Source: Aldehydirespirator sp965117015 (GTDB taxonomy: Bacteria; Actinomycetota; Acidimicrobiia; Acidimicrobiales; Aldehydirespiratoraceae). Taken from it: a DNA stretch of 64,000 nucleotides. The position numbers and the translations under genes are program-made. The stretch lies in assembly GCA_965117015.1 (NCBI GenBank), contig OZ220747.1, positions 3,162,001 to 3,226,000 of the forward strand, written 5' to 3'. How positions within the stretch are numbered: position 1 is the stretch's first letter; each line of letters begins with the position of its first letter. This document shows positions 9,188-19,300 of the stretch, piece after piece. The notes beneath the pieces are model-generated. The model searched no databases, was not told the origin of the DNA, and saw only the letters and a list, made by a program, of their open reading frames with translations.

Positions 9188-9433
9188 CTTCAGTTCCCTC
9201 CAATCAGGCGGAGCGGCGAGCTGCAGCCTCACCCTCAGCCTGCAGTCGCGACTTCAAGAAGCCGCTGAGCGTCCGTCTGTCCAGCGTCTCACTCCCTTGT
9301 GACATCCGATCCCCGAGCATTCGACGATCGCCCCGGCCAACCGGATCGAGGTCGAGCAACTGAATGAGAAGGTAGCGCCGTAAGCTCCATGGCCCGTCTA
9401 TCCGAAATAGCGAGAGAACGGAGTTTGCCGACC

Positions 9434-11554
9434 ATGAGTGACTTGTTCAAACCAGTTCCCTGGACCGTCGAGGGACTAGTCGCGGCAGTACAGTCTGGGT
9501 CTCTACGCCTGCCCGACATTCAACGACCCTTTGTGTGGAAGCGGGTGAAGGTGCGTGATCTGATCGATTCCATCTATCGCGGTTACCCCGTAGGTGAGTT
9601 GATGTTCTGGAATCTGCCCGGAGACGAGACCGCTCGCCCGATCGGCATAGAAGTCAAGACGCAGACCGCCAAGGCCAAGATCGTTGACGGCCAGCAGCGC
9701 CTGACAAGCTTATATGCCGTGATGACGGGAAAACCAGTTGTAGATGATGAATACAGACGAGAACCTATTAGAATTGCCTTTAATCCCTCCCAGCAGCGCT
9801 TCGAGGTGCTCAGCGCAGCCATCGAGAAGAGTTCGGAATGGGTTGCCGACATTTCCACTGTCTTTGACAATCCAATCAGGGCTCGGAAGGCATTCATCAG
9901 CCGCTATAGGGAAAGTCACAGCTTAAGCGAATCAGATGAAGAAGAACTAGAAGGCGTGTTTGAGCGTCTACATAGTGTCAGAAAATATGACTTTACCGTC
10001 ATCGAACTTCAACCTGATATAGCGCCATCAAGAGTTGCTGATGTCTTTGTTCGAATCAATTCTGAAGGTGTCAATCTAACTCAAGCAGACTTCATCCTTA
10101 CATGGCTCAGCGTCTTTTGGGAGGAGGGCCGCGAGGAGCTGGAGCGCTTCTCTCGCCATGCGCGACTCACACCTGATGCTGCAACAGAACGCGAGGGACA
10201 AACAATCTCTTGGACCCCGAAGAATCACTACATCGCTCCTGATCCCGGCAAAATGATTCGTGTCATTGTGGCGGTTGGCCAAAACCGCGGCAGGCTGAGG
10301 AACGCATACAATGCCCTTCGCGGGCGCGACACCCGAACCGGAGAGGTCAAGGAGACCCTCATTCATCAAGAACTTGATCTGCTCAAGTCGGCTCAGACTA
10401 CCGCGCTCAATCCGACCAACTGGGACGATTATCTTCGTGTGTTGAATCGAGCTGGCTTCCGTTCGCGTAAGATGATCACCTCAAACAATACAGTGCTCTA
10501 TACATATGCCCTTTGGTTGATCGGCCTCACTAGATTCAACCTTGATCGAAGCAAGTTGCGAAGCCTGATGGCGCGATGGTTCTTCATGTCACAGACAACA
10601 GGACGGTATACGAATTCTCCTGAGACCCGTATCGAGGAAGACCTGTACCGCTTTGACAATGACTCGCCTAGCCCAGAAACTTTCACGAAGGTCATCGAAC
10701 GCGTCATCGATACTACGCTTACGGGCGACTTCTGGACTATCCGACTGCCTGATGACTTCATCACCTCTTCTACCTTCGTGAGCCCTGCCTACCAAGCCTA
10801 TGTTGCATCACTGAACATTCTTGACGCTGATCTATTCCTACTTGATGAGAAGATTCGTGACTGGATGGATCCTACTGCAGCAGCTACGCGCTCGGTAGAG
10901 GGACATCATCTGTTCCCTCGAGGGTATCTCCGAGATGAGGAGGGCATCACGAACACGAAGCGCATCAACCAAGTGGCAAACATCGCGCCGACAGACTGGG
11001 CGACCAACAACCTCATTTCGAATCGTGCACCGCATGACTACTGGCCGCATCTTGTCGCGAGTCGACATCTGACTGGCGACAGGCTCAGGAATCAGCAGTA
11101 TTGGCATGCGCTCCCGGAACATTGGGAGTCGATGTCGTATGAGGACTTTCTTGAACAACGCCGCCACGAGATGGCGCGAGTAGTCCGCGATGGCTATCTG
11201 CGACTATCGGATCCCTCCTACCAGCCGAGGGTAGAAGGTTCCGTGGTTGTAAAGTCAGAGACCGAGGAGGAGCCACGGGCAATCGTCACTTTGAACGAAC
11301 TCCTGGCCGTGGGCCTACTCCAATCCGGCGACCTACTTGTTCCTGTTGATCCAGAGCGCGATACGATCGCGGAAGTCACGGACGATGCACTGATCGCACT
11401 AGACGAGCTCACATACGACTCGCCCCAACGCGCCGCCCGCGCTGATGGTGCAGAGCATTCTGATGGATGGGACTACTGGGCGCTGGTCGAAGATGAGCCA
11501 CAACGAACACTGCGTCAACTCGTAGAGGAGCATCAGCGCATGCAGGCTGCTTGA
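9434..11554 (+). CDS. GmrSD-like DUF262/HNH restriction nuclease
   Basis: From ATG 9434 (preferred over 9389; GGAG lies upstream) the protein has 706 residues. The N-terminal DUF262 domain shows PDIQRPFVW at residues 27-35 and VDGQQRLTSLY near 86, the ParB-like NTP-binding motif of GmrS. The C-terminal half has EGHHLFPRGYL near 490 and the following NIAP/ISNRAP/DYW residues of DUF1524-type HNH nucleases, as in GmrD. GmrSD enzymes are type IV restriction systems that cut DNA with glucosylated hydroxymethylcytosine; related BrxU is broader. The central 9.7-10.8 kb part is visibly more AT-rich than its neighbours, which points to recent transfer. It is divergent from the GNAT-PIN gene. Confidence 0.85.
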   Translation: MSDLFKPVPWTVEGLVAAVQSGSLRLPDIQRPFVWKRVKVRDLIDSIYRGYPVGELMFWNLPGDETARPIGIEVKTQTAKAKIVDGQQRLTSLYAVMTGKPVVDDEYRREPIRIAFNPSQQRFEVLSAAIEKSSEWVADISTVFDNPIRARKAFISRYRESHSLSESDEEELEGVFERLHSVRKYDFTVIELQPDIAPSRVADVFVRINSEGVNLTQADFILTWLSVFWEEGREELERFSRHARLTPDAATEREGQTISWTPKNHYIAPDPGKMIRVIVAVGQNRGRLRNAYNALRGRDTRTGEVKETLIHQELDLLKSAQTTALNPTNWDDYLRVLNRAGFRSRKMITSNNTVLYTYALWLIGLTRFNLDRSKLRSLMARWFFMSQTTGRYTNSPETRIEEDLYRFDNDSPSPETFTKVIERVIDTTLTGDFWTIRLPDDFITSSTFVSPAYQAYVASLNILDADLFLLDEKIRDWMDPTAAATRSVEGHHLFPRGYLRDEEGITNTKRINQVANIAPTDWATNNLISNRAPHDYWPHLVASRHLTGDRLRNQQYWHALPEHWESMSYEDFLEQRRHEMARVVRDGYLRLSDPSYQPRVEGSVVVKSETEEEPRAIVTLNELLAVGLLQSGDLLVPVDPERDTIAEVTDDALIALDELTYDSPQRAARADGAEHSDGWDYWALVEDEPQRTLRQLVEEHQRMQAA

Positions 11555-11576
11555 CACGGAAGCTCCTCTTGCATGC

Positions 11577-11835
11577 TCACCGGAGGCTAGATACTGGAGA
11601 TGACGCATACTCTGGAAGAAGCTCGTCAAGGTCACCCTTGAAGAAGATCGCATCGGAGCCTCGGACCGACACCGGTGAATCGCGAGTCGTGGACGCGGCC
11701 AGCCTCGATCGTTCCGTGTCTGGTGAGGTAGCCGATGATCAGGTTGACGAAGGTGATCTTGTCGAGGTTCTCCCCATCTGCCGGCCGAGAAGCCATCCGG
11801 GCCCCCACCTGTGGCCAGAACCCCACTCCATATCA
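11577..11835 (-). pseudogene. decayed C-terminus of a type I restriction R subunit
   Basis: The reverse strand holds a 64-residue open frame with KITFVNLIIGYLTRHGTIEA and RVHDSRFTGVGP. After one frameshift near 11655 a second frame continues as DAIFFKGDLDELLPEYA to a stop at 11577. Together these match the usual HsdR ending, an F-x-x-L-I-x-x-L-T-x-x-G segment followed by a Y-x-x-P/R-F-T-x-x-x-P-G segment and a short helix. The rest of the gene is absent. It fills most of the 407-base gap between the GmrSD-like gene and the methyltransferase. It is evidence of turnover in the island. Confidence 0.5.
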
Positions 11836-11961
11836 GCGCGCTTGGCCGACCAGCCGAGCGACACCTAGCGGACGGGTCACACCTTCGAACCGTAACCCGG
11901 CCTGCTTTCGTGGCTCTGCTAGCTTGCGCCCGTCGAAATCGGCCTATAGATCGGCGAGGTC

Positions 11962-14900
11962 TTGCAGAATCCCACATATGAGGCAAGCCCCAAGCACTGG
12001 GCTGAGCAGTTCCTCGCCGAACGTGACCCGGTGCGCTGGACAGCACCCGAGGGGCTGCCGCGTGGGCTGAGTCCGGCAGGATTGTTCACCCAGCAGACCC
12101 GTTCGGGACTCGAAGTCGCGGTAGCGACCGCGGCTACGCGGCCGTCGGCGGCGAACATGCGCACAGCTCACAAGACCCGCCGGGCCGGTCGGGCTAGCCC
12201 GGTTCTGATCGCAGTGCCGTACCCAGCAGCTAACGGGATCAGGGTGTCGATCTGCGGCCCGGCCGGTGACGCGCCGCCGGTATTCGCTGACCTAGACCCC
12301 GCCCACGTGGAGCGCATCTGTCGGTTGGCTCTCAACGAACCAACCCATCACGCCGCGGCGCGGTTCTTGGCGTCCGCGTTGCCGGAGCTGGACGCACCGC
12401 TGCCGGGGCTGCGCAACGTTGGTTTGCTCGCCACCCACGAACTAGCCGCAGGAGTTCCCCAACGCGGCGACTGGGCCGACGCGGTTCGCCGGTCGGCTCC
12501 GCTGCTTGAAGCTCAGGGGCCACAGCTGGTGAAACGGCTCGGCTTCGGGGTGCAGCCATCCGGCACGAGCGCTTCGTTGTTGACCATCAACGGCACCGGA
12601 CGCGTTGTCGCAGTGTTCTGCGACGCGTCGGAGCCCTTCGACGCCGCGGCGCAGCGCTTCGACGGATCGTCTCCTGTTTCGCACGCCCTTGCAGTCGCGG
12701 ACCGCCACAAAGTCGACTGGGCGATGCTGACGCGCGGGTCAGAGATACGCCTTTACGCGGCGCGGCCCGACACCGGCGTGGGCCGCAAGGGACGCGCCGA
12801 GACGTTCGTCGAGGTGAACCTGGCGCTGCTTGATCAACAGCGAGCCGGGTACCTGCACCTGCTGTTCTCAGCCGACGCACTCGATGAGGACGGCATCATC
12901 GAAGAGATCCTCGGGTCCTCCACGCGGTTCGCTGCTGATCTGGCGACACGGCTGCGGGACCGGGTCTATTTCGAGACTGTCCCGGCGCTTGCGGCTGCCG
13001 CCGCGAAACGCATCGCCCCCGAACCGACACGCGATGAACTCGCGGCGGCATACGAGCAGGTCATGGTGATCTTGTTCCGCTTGTTGTTCGTCGCCTACGC
13101 AGAGGACAAGGACCTGTTGCCGTACCGCTCCAACAGCCTCTATGAATCCCGGTCACTCAAACGGCTCGCCATCGACACAGCCCACCGGCACAAGACAGGC
13201 ACCCCGCCCAACTACAGCAACACATCCACAGCGCTGTGGGACCAGGTCAAAGAACTGTGGGCTGCGGTGGGTAGAGGCCGTCCACGGTGGGGGGTTCCCG
13301 CCTACAACGGCGGCCTGTTCGCTGAGGACCCCTCCGTGAGCAGCGCGGGCGCCGCACTTGCTGATCTGCGTCTCACCGACGACGAGTTCGGTCCAGCGTT
13401 GGAGTCGCTGCTGGTTGTCGATGGCGGAGACGGACTCGGACCCGTCGACTTCAGATCCTTGTCGGTGCGCGAGTTCGGCACCATCTACGAAGGGCTGCTG
13501 GAATCCCGCCTAGCGGTCGCCACTGATGATCTGACCGTCAAGTCCACCGCCAAGGGCGAACAGTACGTGCCTGCTGGCGCAGGAGACAGAGTGCATGTGC
13601 ACGCCGATGAGGTGTACCTAGAGGGCGTCTCAGGTCAACGCAAAGCCACCGGCTCCTACTTCACCAAGTCCTTCTGTGTAGAACATCTGCTCGACGAGGC
13701 TCTCGAACCCGCGCTGCAGGCACACCTTGCGCATCTCAGTGGGCTGCATGGTACGGGTGACGAAGCCGCCGCAGCAGCACTGTTCTTCGATTTTCGATGT
13801 GCCGACATCGCGATGGGATCTGGCCATTTCCTCGTCGCGGCACTCGACCGGATCGAAGCCGCCCTGTCGGGGTGGCTCGCAGATCATCCGCTGCCTCCGA
13901 TCACGGCGGAACTTGATCGGCTGCGCAGCGCCGCGTTCGCCGCCCTCGGTGACCTCTCGGCGGGAGTGGAGATCGAGTCGAGTTCACTGCTACGACGCCA
14001 GGTGGCGCGACGCTGCATGTACGGCGTCGATCTCAACCCCATTGCGGTGGAACTGGCCCGTCTCGCGCTGTGGGTGCACACCTTCGTGCCCGGATTGCCG
14101 CTGTCTTTCTTGGATCACAACCTCGTGTGCGGTGACAGCCTTAGCGGAGTCGGCACCATCAACGAAGCACTGCAGGTGCTCGGCTCAGATGAGGGCAGTC
14201 TGTTCGCTGGACAGGTTCATGACCTGCTTGCAGAAGCGTCAGATGCTCTGACCCGGCTGGCCCGTAGCTCCGACGCTGACGCCGCGGAGATCAGCGAAGC
14301 CCGCGCCGCGCACCGCGCCGCCCGACAAGCCGTCGGAGGTGCGGCAGCGATCTTCGATGTGATCACCGCCGCCCGGGCCGGGGCATGCACTCTGCCGGAA
14401 CGCCTCGATGAGTCCACCTTCGTGCAGGCCGCCGCGCAGCCGAAGGCAGCCGATGCGGTCGCCGAGCTTGGGCCGGTGCATTTTCCTGCGGTGTTTCCTG
14501 AGGTGTTCCTGCGCGACCGGCCCGGGTTCGACTGCGTATTGGGCAATCCGCCCTGGGAACAGGTTGTCGTCCAACAGAACGTGTGGTGGGGAATACGAAT
14601 CCACCAGATCAGAGGCCAGTCGGTTGCGAAGATGAACGCTGCGATAGCCGAACTGCGTCGTTCCCGGCCCGATCTTGAAGCCAGCTATGAAGCCGCAGAG
14701 CACCAGGCAGAACGTATGCGCGGCGTGCTCAGAGCAACCTTTCCAGAGATGGGGGCTGGACATACGGATCTGCACAAGGCGTTCGCATGGCGCAACTGGC
14801 GCCTCATCAGACACGATGGAACCGCCGGGATCGTGCTGCCCCGAAGCGTTCTGCAGGCCAAGGGCTCCGAGCAGTGGCGCAAGACCGTGCTCCAAGAAGG

Positions 14901-15525
14901 CACCTTCCACAGCGCCGTCACCCTGTCAAACGCTGGCGGCTGGGTCTTCGACGACGTGCACGGTCAGTTTGTGGTGGCGCTGCTGGCGTTACGGCGCACG
15001 AGCGAGCCAGAACGCAACCTCACTTGCAGCGGACCGTTTCGAGACCGCCTCGCCTTCGAGAAACACCGAGCAGCCAAGCCGATGAGCGTTACGGCTGTTG
15101 AGTTCTTCTCATGGAGCGACGACGCCAGCTTCCCGCAACTGCCAGCCGATGACAGCGCACTGCGCGTATTCCGCAAACTCCGGATGCATCCCCGCCTAGA
15201 CGGTCGGTCGGTCGGTCGGTCGGTCGGTCGGTCGGTCGGTCGGTCGGTCGGTCGGTCGGTCGGTCGGTCGGTCGGTCGGTCGGTCGGTCGGTCGGACGGA
15301 CGGACGGACGGACGGACGGACGGACGGACGGACGGACGGACCACCCGCCAGCCTCACCAGTCTCGCAGATGGAGAGCAATCCCGGTCGCGGAGCTGCACG
15401 CCACAGCAGACAAGCACCGCTTCGTCCTCGACGCTGGCGAGTCCGCCCGATCCAGGGCGATATCAACGCCACCAACGACAAGCACCGGCTCGTCCTCGAC
15501 GCTGGAAGGTCCGCCCGGTCCGTGA
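11962..15525 (+). CDS. PglX/Eco57I-like adenine-N6 DNA methyltransferase, reading frame as assembled (phase OFF)
   Basis: The frame opens with TTG, since a TAG lies five codons upstream and GGCGAGG just before. Its 1,187 residues include an N-terminal unknown region, motif I DIAMGSGHF near 615, the catalytic motif IV NPPW near 862, and RHDGTAGIVLPRSVLQAKG-type sequence. These place it in the COG1002/PglX group of gamma-class adenine methyltransferases. Near residue 1081 the frame enters a GRSV/GRTD-encoding tetranucleotide tract. It then translates one DKHRFVLDAG module and out-of-frame sequence to a stop at 15525. The natural C-terminal target-recognition part lies further on in another frame. 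It is likely the modification (or modification-restriction) subunit working with the downstream helicase. Confidence 0.85.
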   Translation: MQNPTYEASPKHWAEQFLAERDPVRWTAPEGLPRGLSPAGLFTQQTRSGLEVAVATAATRPSAANMRTAHKTRRAGRASPVLIAVPYPAANGIRVSICGPAGDAPPVFADLDPAHVERICRLALNEPTHHAAARFLASALPELDAPLPGLRNVGLLATHELAAGVPQRGDWADAVRRSAPLLEAQGPQLVKRLGFGVQPSGTSASLLTINGTGRVVAVFCDASEPFDAAAQRFDGSSPVSHALAVADRHKVDWAMLTRGSEIRLYAARPDTGVGRKGRAETFVEVNLALLDQQRAGYLHLLFSADALDEDGIIEEILGSSTRFAADLATRLRDRVYFETVPALAAAAAKRIAPEPTRDELAAAYEQVMVILFRLLFVAYAEDKDLLPYRSNSLYESRSLKRLAIDTAHRHKTGTPPNYSNTSTALWDQVKELWAAVGRGRPRWGVPAYNGGLFAEDPSVSSAGAALADLRLTDDEFGPALESLLVVDGGDGLGPVDFRSLSVREFGTIYEGLLESRLAVATDDLTVKSTAKGEQYVPAGAGDRVHVHADEVYLEGVSGQRKATGSYFTKSFCVEHLLDEALEPALQAHLAHLSGLHGTGDEAAAAALFFDFRCADIAMGSGHFLVAALDRIEAALSGWLADHPLPPITAELDRLRSAAFAALGDLSAGVEIESSSLLRRQVARRCMYGVDLNPIAVELARLALWVHTFVPGLPLSFLDHNLVCGDSLSGVGTINEALQVLGSDEGSLFAGQVHDLLAEASDALTRLARSSDADAAEISEARAAHRAARQAVGGAAAIFDVITAARAGACTLPERLDESTFVQAAAQPKAADAVAELGPVHFPAVFPEVFLRDRPGFDCVLGNPPWEQVVVQQNVWWGIRIHQIRGQSVAKMNAAIAELRRSRPDLEASYEAAEHQAERMRGVLRATFPEMGAGHTDLHKAFAWRNWRLIRHDGTAGIVLPRSVLQAKGSEQWRKTVLQEGTFHSAVTLSNAGGWVFDDVHGQFVVALLALRRTSEPERNLTCSGPFRDRLAFEKHRAAKPMSVTAVEFFSWSDDASFPQLPADDSALRVFRKLRMHPRLDGRSVGRSVGRSVGRSVGRSVGRSVGRSVGRSDGRTDGRTDGRTDGRTTRQPHQSRRWRAIPVAELHATADKHRFVLDAGESARSRAISTPPTTSTGSSSTLEGPPGP
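15202..15341 (+). repeat. tetranucleotide tract (GGTC)23(GGAC)12 inside methyltransferase gene
   Basis: Counting directly, GGTC repeats 23 times (15202-15293) and GGAC 12 times (15294-15341), 140 bases without a break. All three frames through the tract are open. Because the unit is four bases, each gain or loss shifts the downstream frame. The tract joins to the 65-68 bp repeat block. The exact unit count may vary among cells and may be compressed or mis-set in the assembly. Confidence 0.95.
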
Positions 15526-15570
15526 GTTCGACGCCACAGCAGACAAGCACCGCTTCGTCCTCGACTCTGG
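15365..15570 (+). repeat. three diverged 65/68 bp repeats, one in each reading frame
   Basis: Three copies encode the same module, RRW[RK]xxP[VI]xExxAT[AN]DKHR[FL]VLD[AS]G in approximate form. The TGG codon of each starts at 15370, 15435 and 15503. The periods are 65 and 68 bases, both 2 modulo 3, so each copy sits in a different frame. Only the third copy is in frame with the remaining C-terminal domain starting around 15581. The first is in frame with the upstream gene as assembled. The second leads to a stop at 15584. Confidence 0.85.
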
Positions 15571-15580
15571 ACACTCCGCA

Positions 15581-16363
15581 ATGACTGAGGACGGCGGCCG
15601 CTGGCCTGTGTACTCAGGCGCCGCGTTCGACCTCTGGCGACCCGATACCGGCAACCACTTCGCGTCCGTTGACGCTGATGTAATAACCGGGCACCTCCAA
15701 ACCAAACGGCTCCGACAGCACAAGACCTCATCATCGGCGTTCTCGGATCTGCCCTCCACGGTCATCAAGGACGCTGCGACGTTGCCTTGCTGTCGGCCAC
15801 GGATCGCGTTTCGAGATGTCACCAAGCAAGACAACACCCGCACGGTCATTGCGGCGCTCGTGCCCGGCCAGATTGTCCTGACGCACACTGCGCCCTATCT
15901 GCTGCTTGTAGCAGGCACAGCTCGCGACGAGGCATACCTGTTGGGCGTATTGTCGTCAATGATTCTTGACTGGTACGCCCGCCGAGTCGTAGAAATCCAC
16001 GTCACGTTCCACTTGCTCAACAACTTCCCAATCCCCGAACCCGACGCTGACGATCCCGTAGCTGAGAGGGTCGTGACGATTGCGGGACGGCTCGCCGCGG
16101 TCGATGACCGCTACGCCGACTGGGCTGCCGAAATCGGCGTAGAAGTCGGCACCGCGGCCAACGAGGAAACCAGACACGATCTCATCTGCGAACTCGACGC
16201 TTGTGTAGCGCATCTATATGGACTCGATGAAGACGACCTTGCAGTCATCTACCAGACGTTCCACACCGGCACCGACTACTCGGAGCGCTGCAAGCGGGTG
16301 CTTGAACACTTCCGCAACCTCCCCACCGCAGCCGCTGGTCAACGCGGTGCGGTGGTCGCCTAA
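15581..16363 (+). CDS. C-terminal (target-recognition) part of the methyltransferase, out of frame with upstream part
   Basis: This 260-residue frame begins at an internal ATG but is open upstream through the repeats. It contains DGGRWPVYSGAAFDLWRP, a typical segment following the recognition domain of PglX/Eco57I enzymes, then ARRVVEIHVTFHLLNNFPIP and a helical C-terminus ending near ERCKRVLEHF. It is in the frame reached if the tetranucleotide tract loses one unit or gains two; the joined protein would be about 1,465 residues. It could conceivably be made separately from the ATG, but no good ribosome site is visible. The helicase gene begins 17 bases after its stop. Confidence 0.8.
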   Translation: MTEDGGRWPVYSGAAFDLWRPDTGNHFASVDADVITGHLQTKRLRQHKTSSSAFSDLPSTVIKDAATLPCCRPRIAFRDVTKQDNTRTVIAALVPGQIVLTHTAPYLLLVAGTARDEAYLLGVLSSMILDWYARRVVEIHVTFHLLNNFPIPEPDADDPVAERVVTIAGRLAAVDDRYADWAAEIGVEVGTAANEETRHDLICELDACVAHLYGLDEDDLAVIYQTFHTGTDYSERCKRVLEHFRNLPTAAAGQRGAVVA

Positions 16364-16380
16364 GTCGCGAAGAGGCTCCG

Positions 16381-19300
16381 ATGAGCGAGAACACCCATGA
16401 GACCTCAGAGCCGGTCACAGCCAAACCGGAGCTGGCGCTCAACCGAGGAACGCACACCGTCGCGCAAGCTCTGAGCGGGTTCATCACCGGAGCAGCAACC
16501 GGTCTAGCCGGCGGCACGCGGATCGACATAGCCACCGCCTATTTCAATGTCGGCGGCTACATGCTCATCGCTGATTCGCTCGACGCGGCACGCGAGACGC
16601 GGCTGCTGCTGGGAGCCGAACCCGAACCAGCCGAGAGCCGGCCACGACGCCTCACCGTTGAACCATCAAGACCAGTCAGCGCGTTGCGGGCACGACTGTC
16701 GACGGCGCTAGATGACCACGAACACAACCTGAAGGTCGAACGCGATCATCTCGGGTTCTCTCTGGAAACCGATGCCGCCGCACGCCGACTCGTTGCATGG
16801 TTGCGCTCTGACAGCGTTCAGGTGCGCCGCTTGGAGGATCGGTTCTTGCACGGCAAGGCGTTCGTCGCATCTGATCTCTCCCACGGTGTTGTCGCGGGAT
16901 CTTCGAACCTGACCCGGGCCGGGCTGAGTTCCAACATCGAGCTGAACCTCGGCAACTACACACCTCACACGGTGGGCCAGGTCCAGGAGTGGTTCGACGA
17001 GTTGTGGGATCACGCCGCAGACTATGACCTCGCAGCATTGTTCGAGCCGCGGTTCGAGCCGCACACACCGCAGCTGATTTATCTGCGGATGCTGTGGGAG
17101 CGCTACGGCGATGAAATCCGACGCGAAGCCAGCGACACCGCCGCGCCTCAGATACATCTGACCGCGTTCCAAACCGACGGACTGTGGCGCGCCCGCAACC
17201 TCTTGGACATCCACCACGGTGTGCTCATCGCTGATGAGGTCGGGTTGGGCAAGACGTTCCTAGCCGGCGAACTGATACGTGAGGCCGCTCTGGATCGTCG
17301 CCAGCGGGTGCTGGTGATCACCCCGGCCACGTTGCGTGACGGCCCCTGGAGAGCGTTCCAGGCTCGCCACAACCTGCCAATGGAGCTCGTGTCCTTTGAC
17401 GATGTCGCAGCCGACGGCCGCCTCAACCCCGACCGGGCCGGCGGTGTCAAACTGGCTGCGGCGAGCATCAACGACTACGCGATGGTGGTAGTCGATGAAG
17501 CCCACAATCTGCGCAACCCCGCCACCCAACGCGCCGGTGCGCTGCGGCGGCTGCTGGCGGGCTCACCACCCAAAAAGCTGGTGTTGTTGACCGCGACGCC
17601 GGTCAACAACAGCCTGTGGGACCTCTATCACCTGCTCGGCTACTTCCTTCGCAATGACGCGGTATTCGCCGATGCCGGCATTCCATCGGTACGGGACCGT
17701 TTCAGCACCGCGATGGCCCTCAACCCTGACGACTTGACTCCCGAGCACCTCTTTGATGTGCTCGACGCGGTGGCTGTGCGCCGCACCCGGTCCTTCGTGA
17801 AGCACTACTACGCCAACGACACCGTCAACATCAACGGCGTGGACACCACCATCGTGTTCCCGACCCCGCGGGTGCACAAGGTGTCCTATGACCTAGACGC
17901 CGTGCTGCCCGGGTTCTTTGACCGCATCGCCGCCGCGCTCGACCCCGACGCCAACCCCGACGACACGACCACCCTGACGCTGGCGCGCTATGCGCCATCG
18001 CAGTACCGCCTCGACGCCGGCACCGAAGCCTACGAGACGCAACTGGCGGGACTGATGCGATCCCAGCTGCTCAAACGCTTCGAGTCTTCACCGCATGCGT
18101 TCGCCAACACCTGCGAACGCATGGCCGCATCCCATGAAGCGTTCATCTCGCTGCTGCAACAAGGCCAGGTCGCCACAGGTGAGGCGCTCGCGGACTGGGT
18201 CGCCACCGACTCCGACGACATGGACGAAGTCGACACCTATCTCGACACTCACATCGCGGTGCTCGAAGACGCCGCGAACTATGACACCGACAGCCTCCTC
18301 GGACACGCCACTTCTGACGCTGTGCTGCTTCGAGACTGGGCAGCCAAGGCCCGAAGCGTCACTCCCAACACCGACCCCACACTCGCTGCGCTGTGTGAGG
18401 AACTCGCCGCCATCGCCGTACAGGCACAACGCGAAGCGATCAGCGACAGCGACGAACGCAACCGCCGCAAAGTCCTGATCTTCAGCTACTACGCCGACAC
18501 CGTCGACTGGATATATGACCATCTCCGAACTGTCGCCGGCACAGACCCGCGGCTCGCCGTCTACAAGGATCGCCTGGCGTGCCTGTCGGGGTCCGCCTCG
18601 GATCAAACCAAGAAGGCCCTGGTGTGGGGATTCGCGCCGGCCACCACCGACGCCCCCGAAGGCCACAACGACGACCGCTATGACATTCTTGTGGCCACCG
18701 ATGTGCTCGCTGAGGGCGTGAACCTTCAACAGTGCCGCCACATCATCAACTACGACCTGCCGTGGAACCCGATGCGGCTGGTGCAACGCCACGGCCGCAT
18801 CGACCGCATCGGTTCGCCCCACCACGAAGCGCATCTGCGATGCGTGTTCCCAGACGCACGGCTCGATGATCTGTTGAATCTCGAACAGCGGCTGCGACGC
18901 AAGATCGCGCAGGCAGCCGCCACCGTCGGGGTCGGCACGATCCTGCCCGACCAGGACAGCACCGACGTCAACTTCACCGAGACCCGCGAAGAAATCGAAC
19001 GCCTCCGCAACTCCGACGCCAGCCTGTTCGAACGAGGCGGCACCGTCCGCGGCGCGCTCTCCGGTGAGGAATACCGCCAGCAGCTGCGCCAAGCGCTAGA
19101 GAACCCCGAACTAGCCGAACAGATCCAGCAACTACCGTGGGGTTCAGGCTCCGGCATGGCCATCATCAACGGCGAAGGCCCTGGCTACGTGTTCTGCATC
19201 CGGGTCGGCGACTGGCCACAACCGGTGTTCCGCTACGTCACCCTCGCTGATCCCGACAACCCCCAGATAATCTCTGACACGCTCGCCTGTCTCGACCGCG

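Noticed and set aside
15202..15341. The tandem array as a CRISPR or minisatellite origin
   Set aside because: The unit is four bases with no spacers and sits inside a coding region, so it is a simple-sequence repeat.
15089..15574. Reverse-strand frames rich in PTDRPTDR repeats
   Set aside because: They are the antisense reading of the tetranucleotide tract within the methyltransferase gene, and any tract of this kind stays open in all frames.
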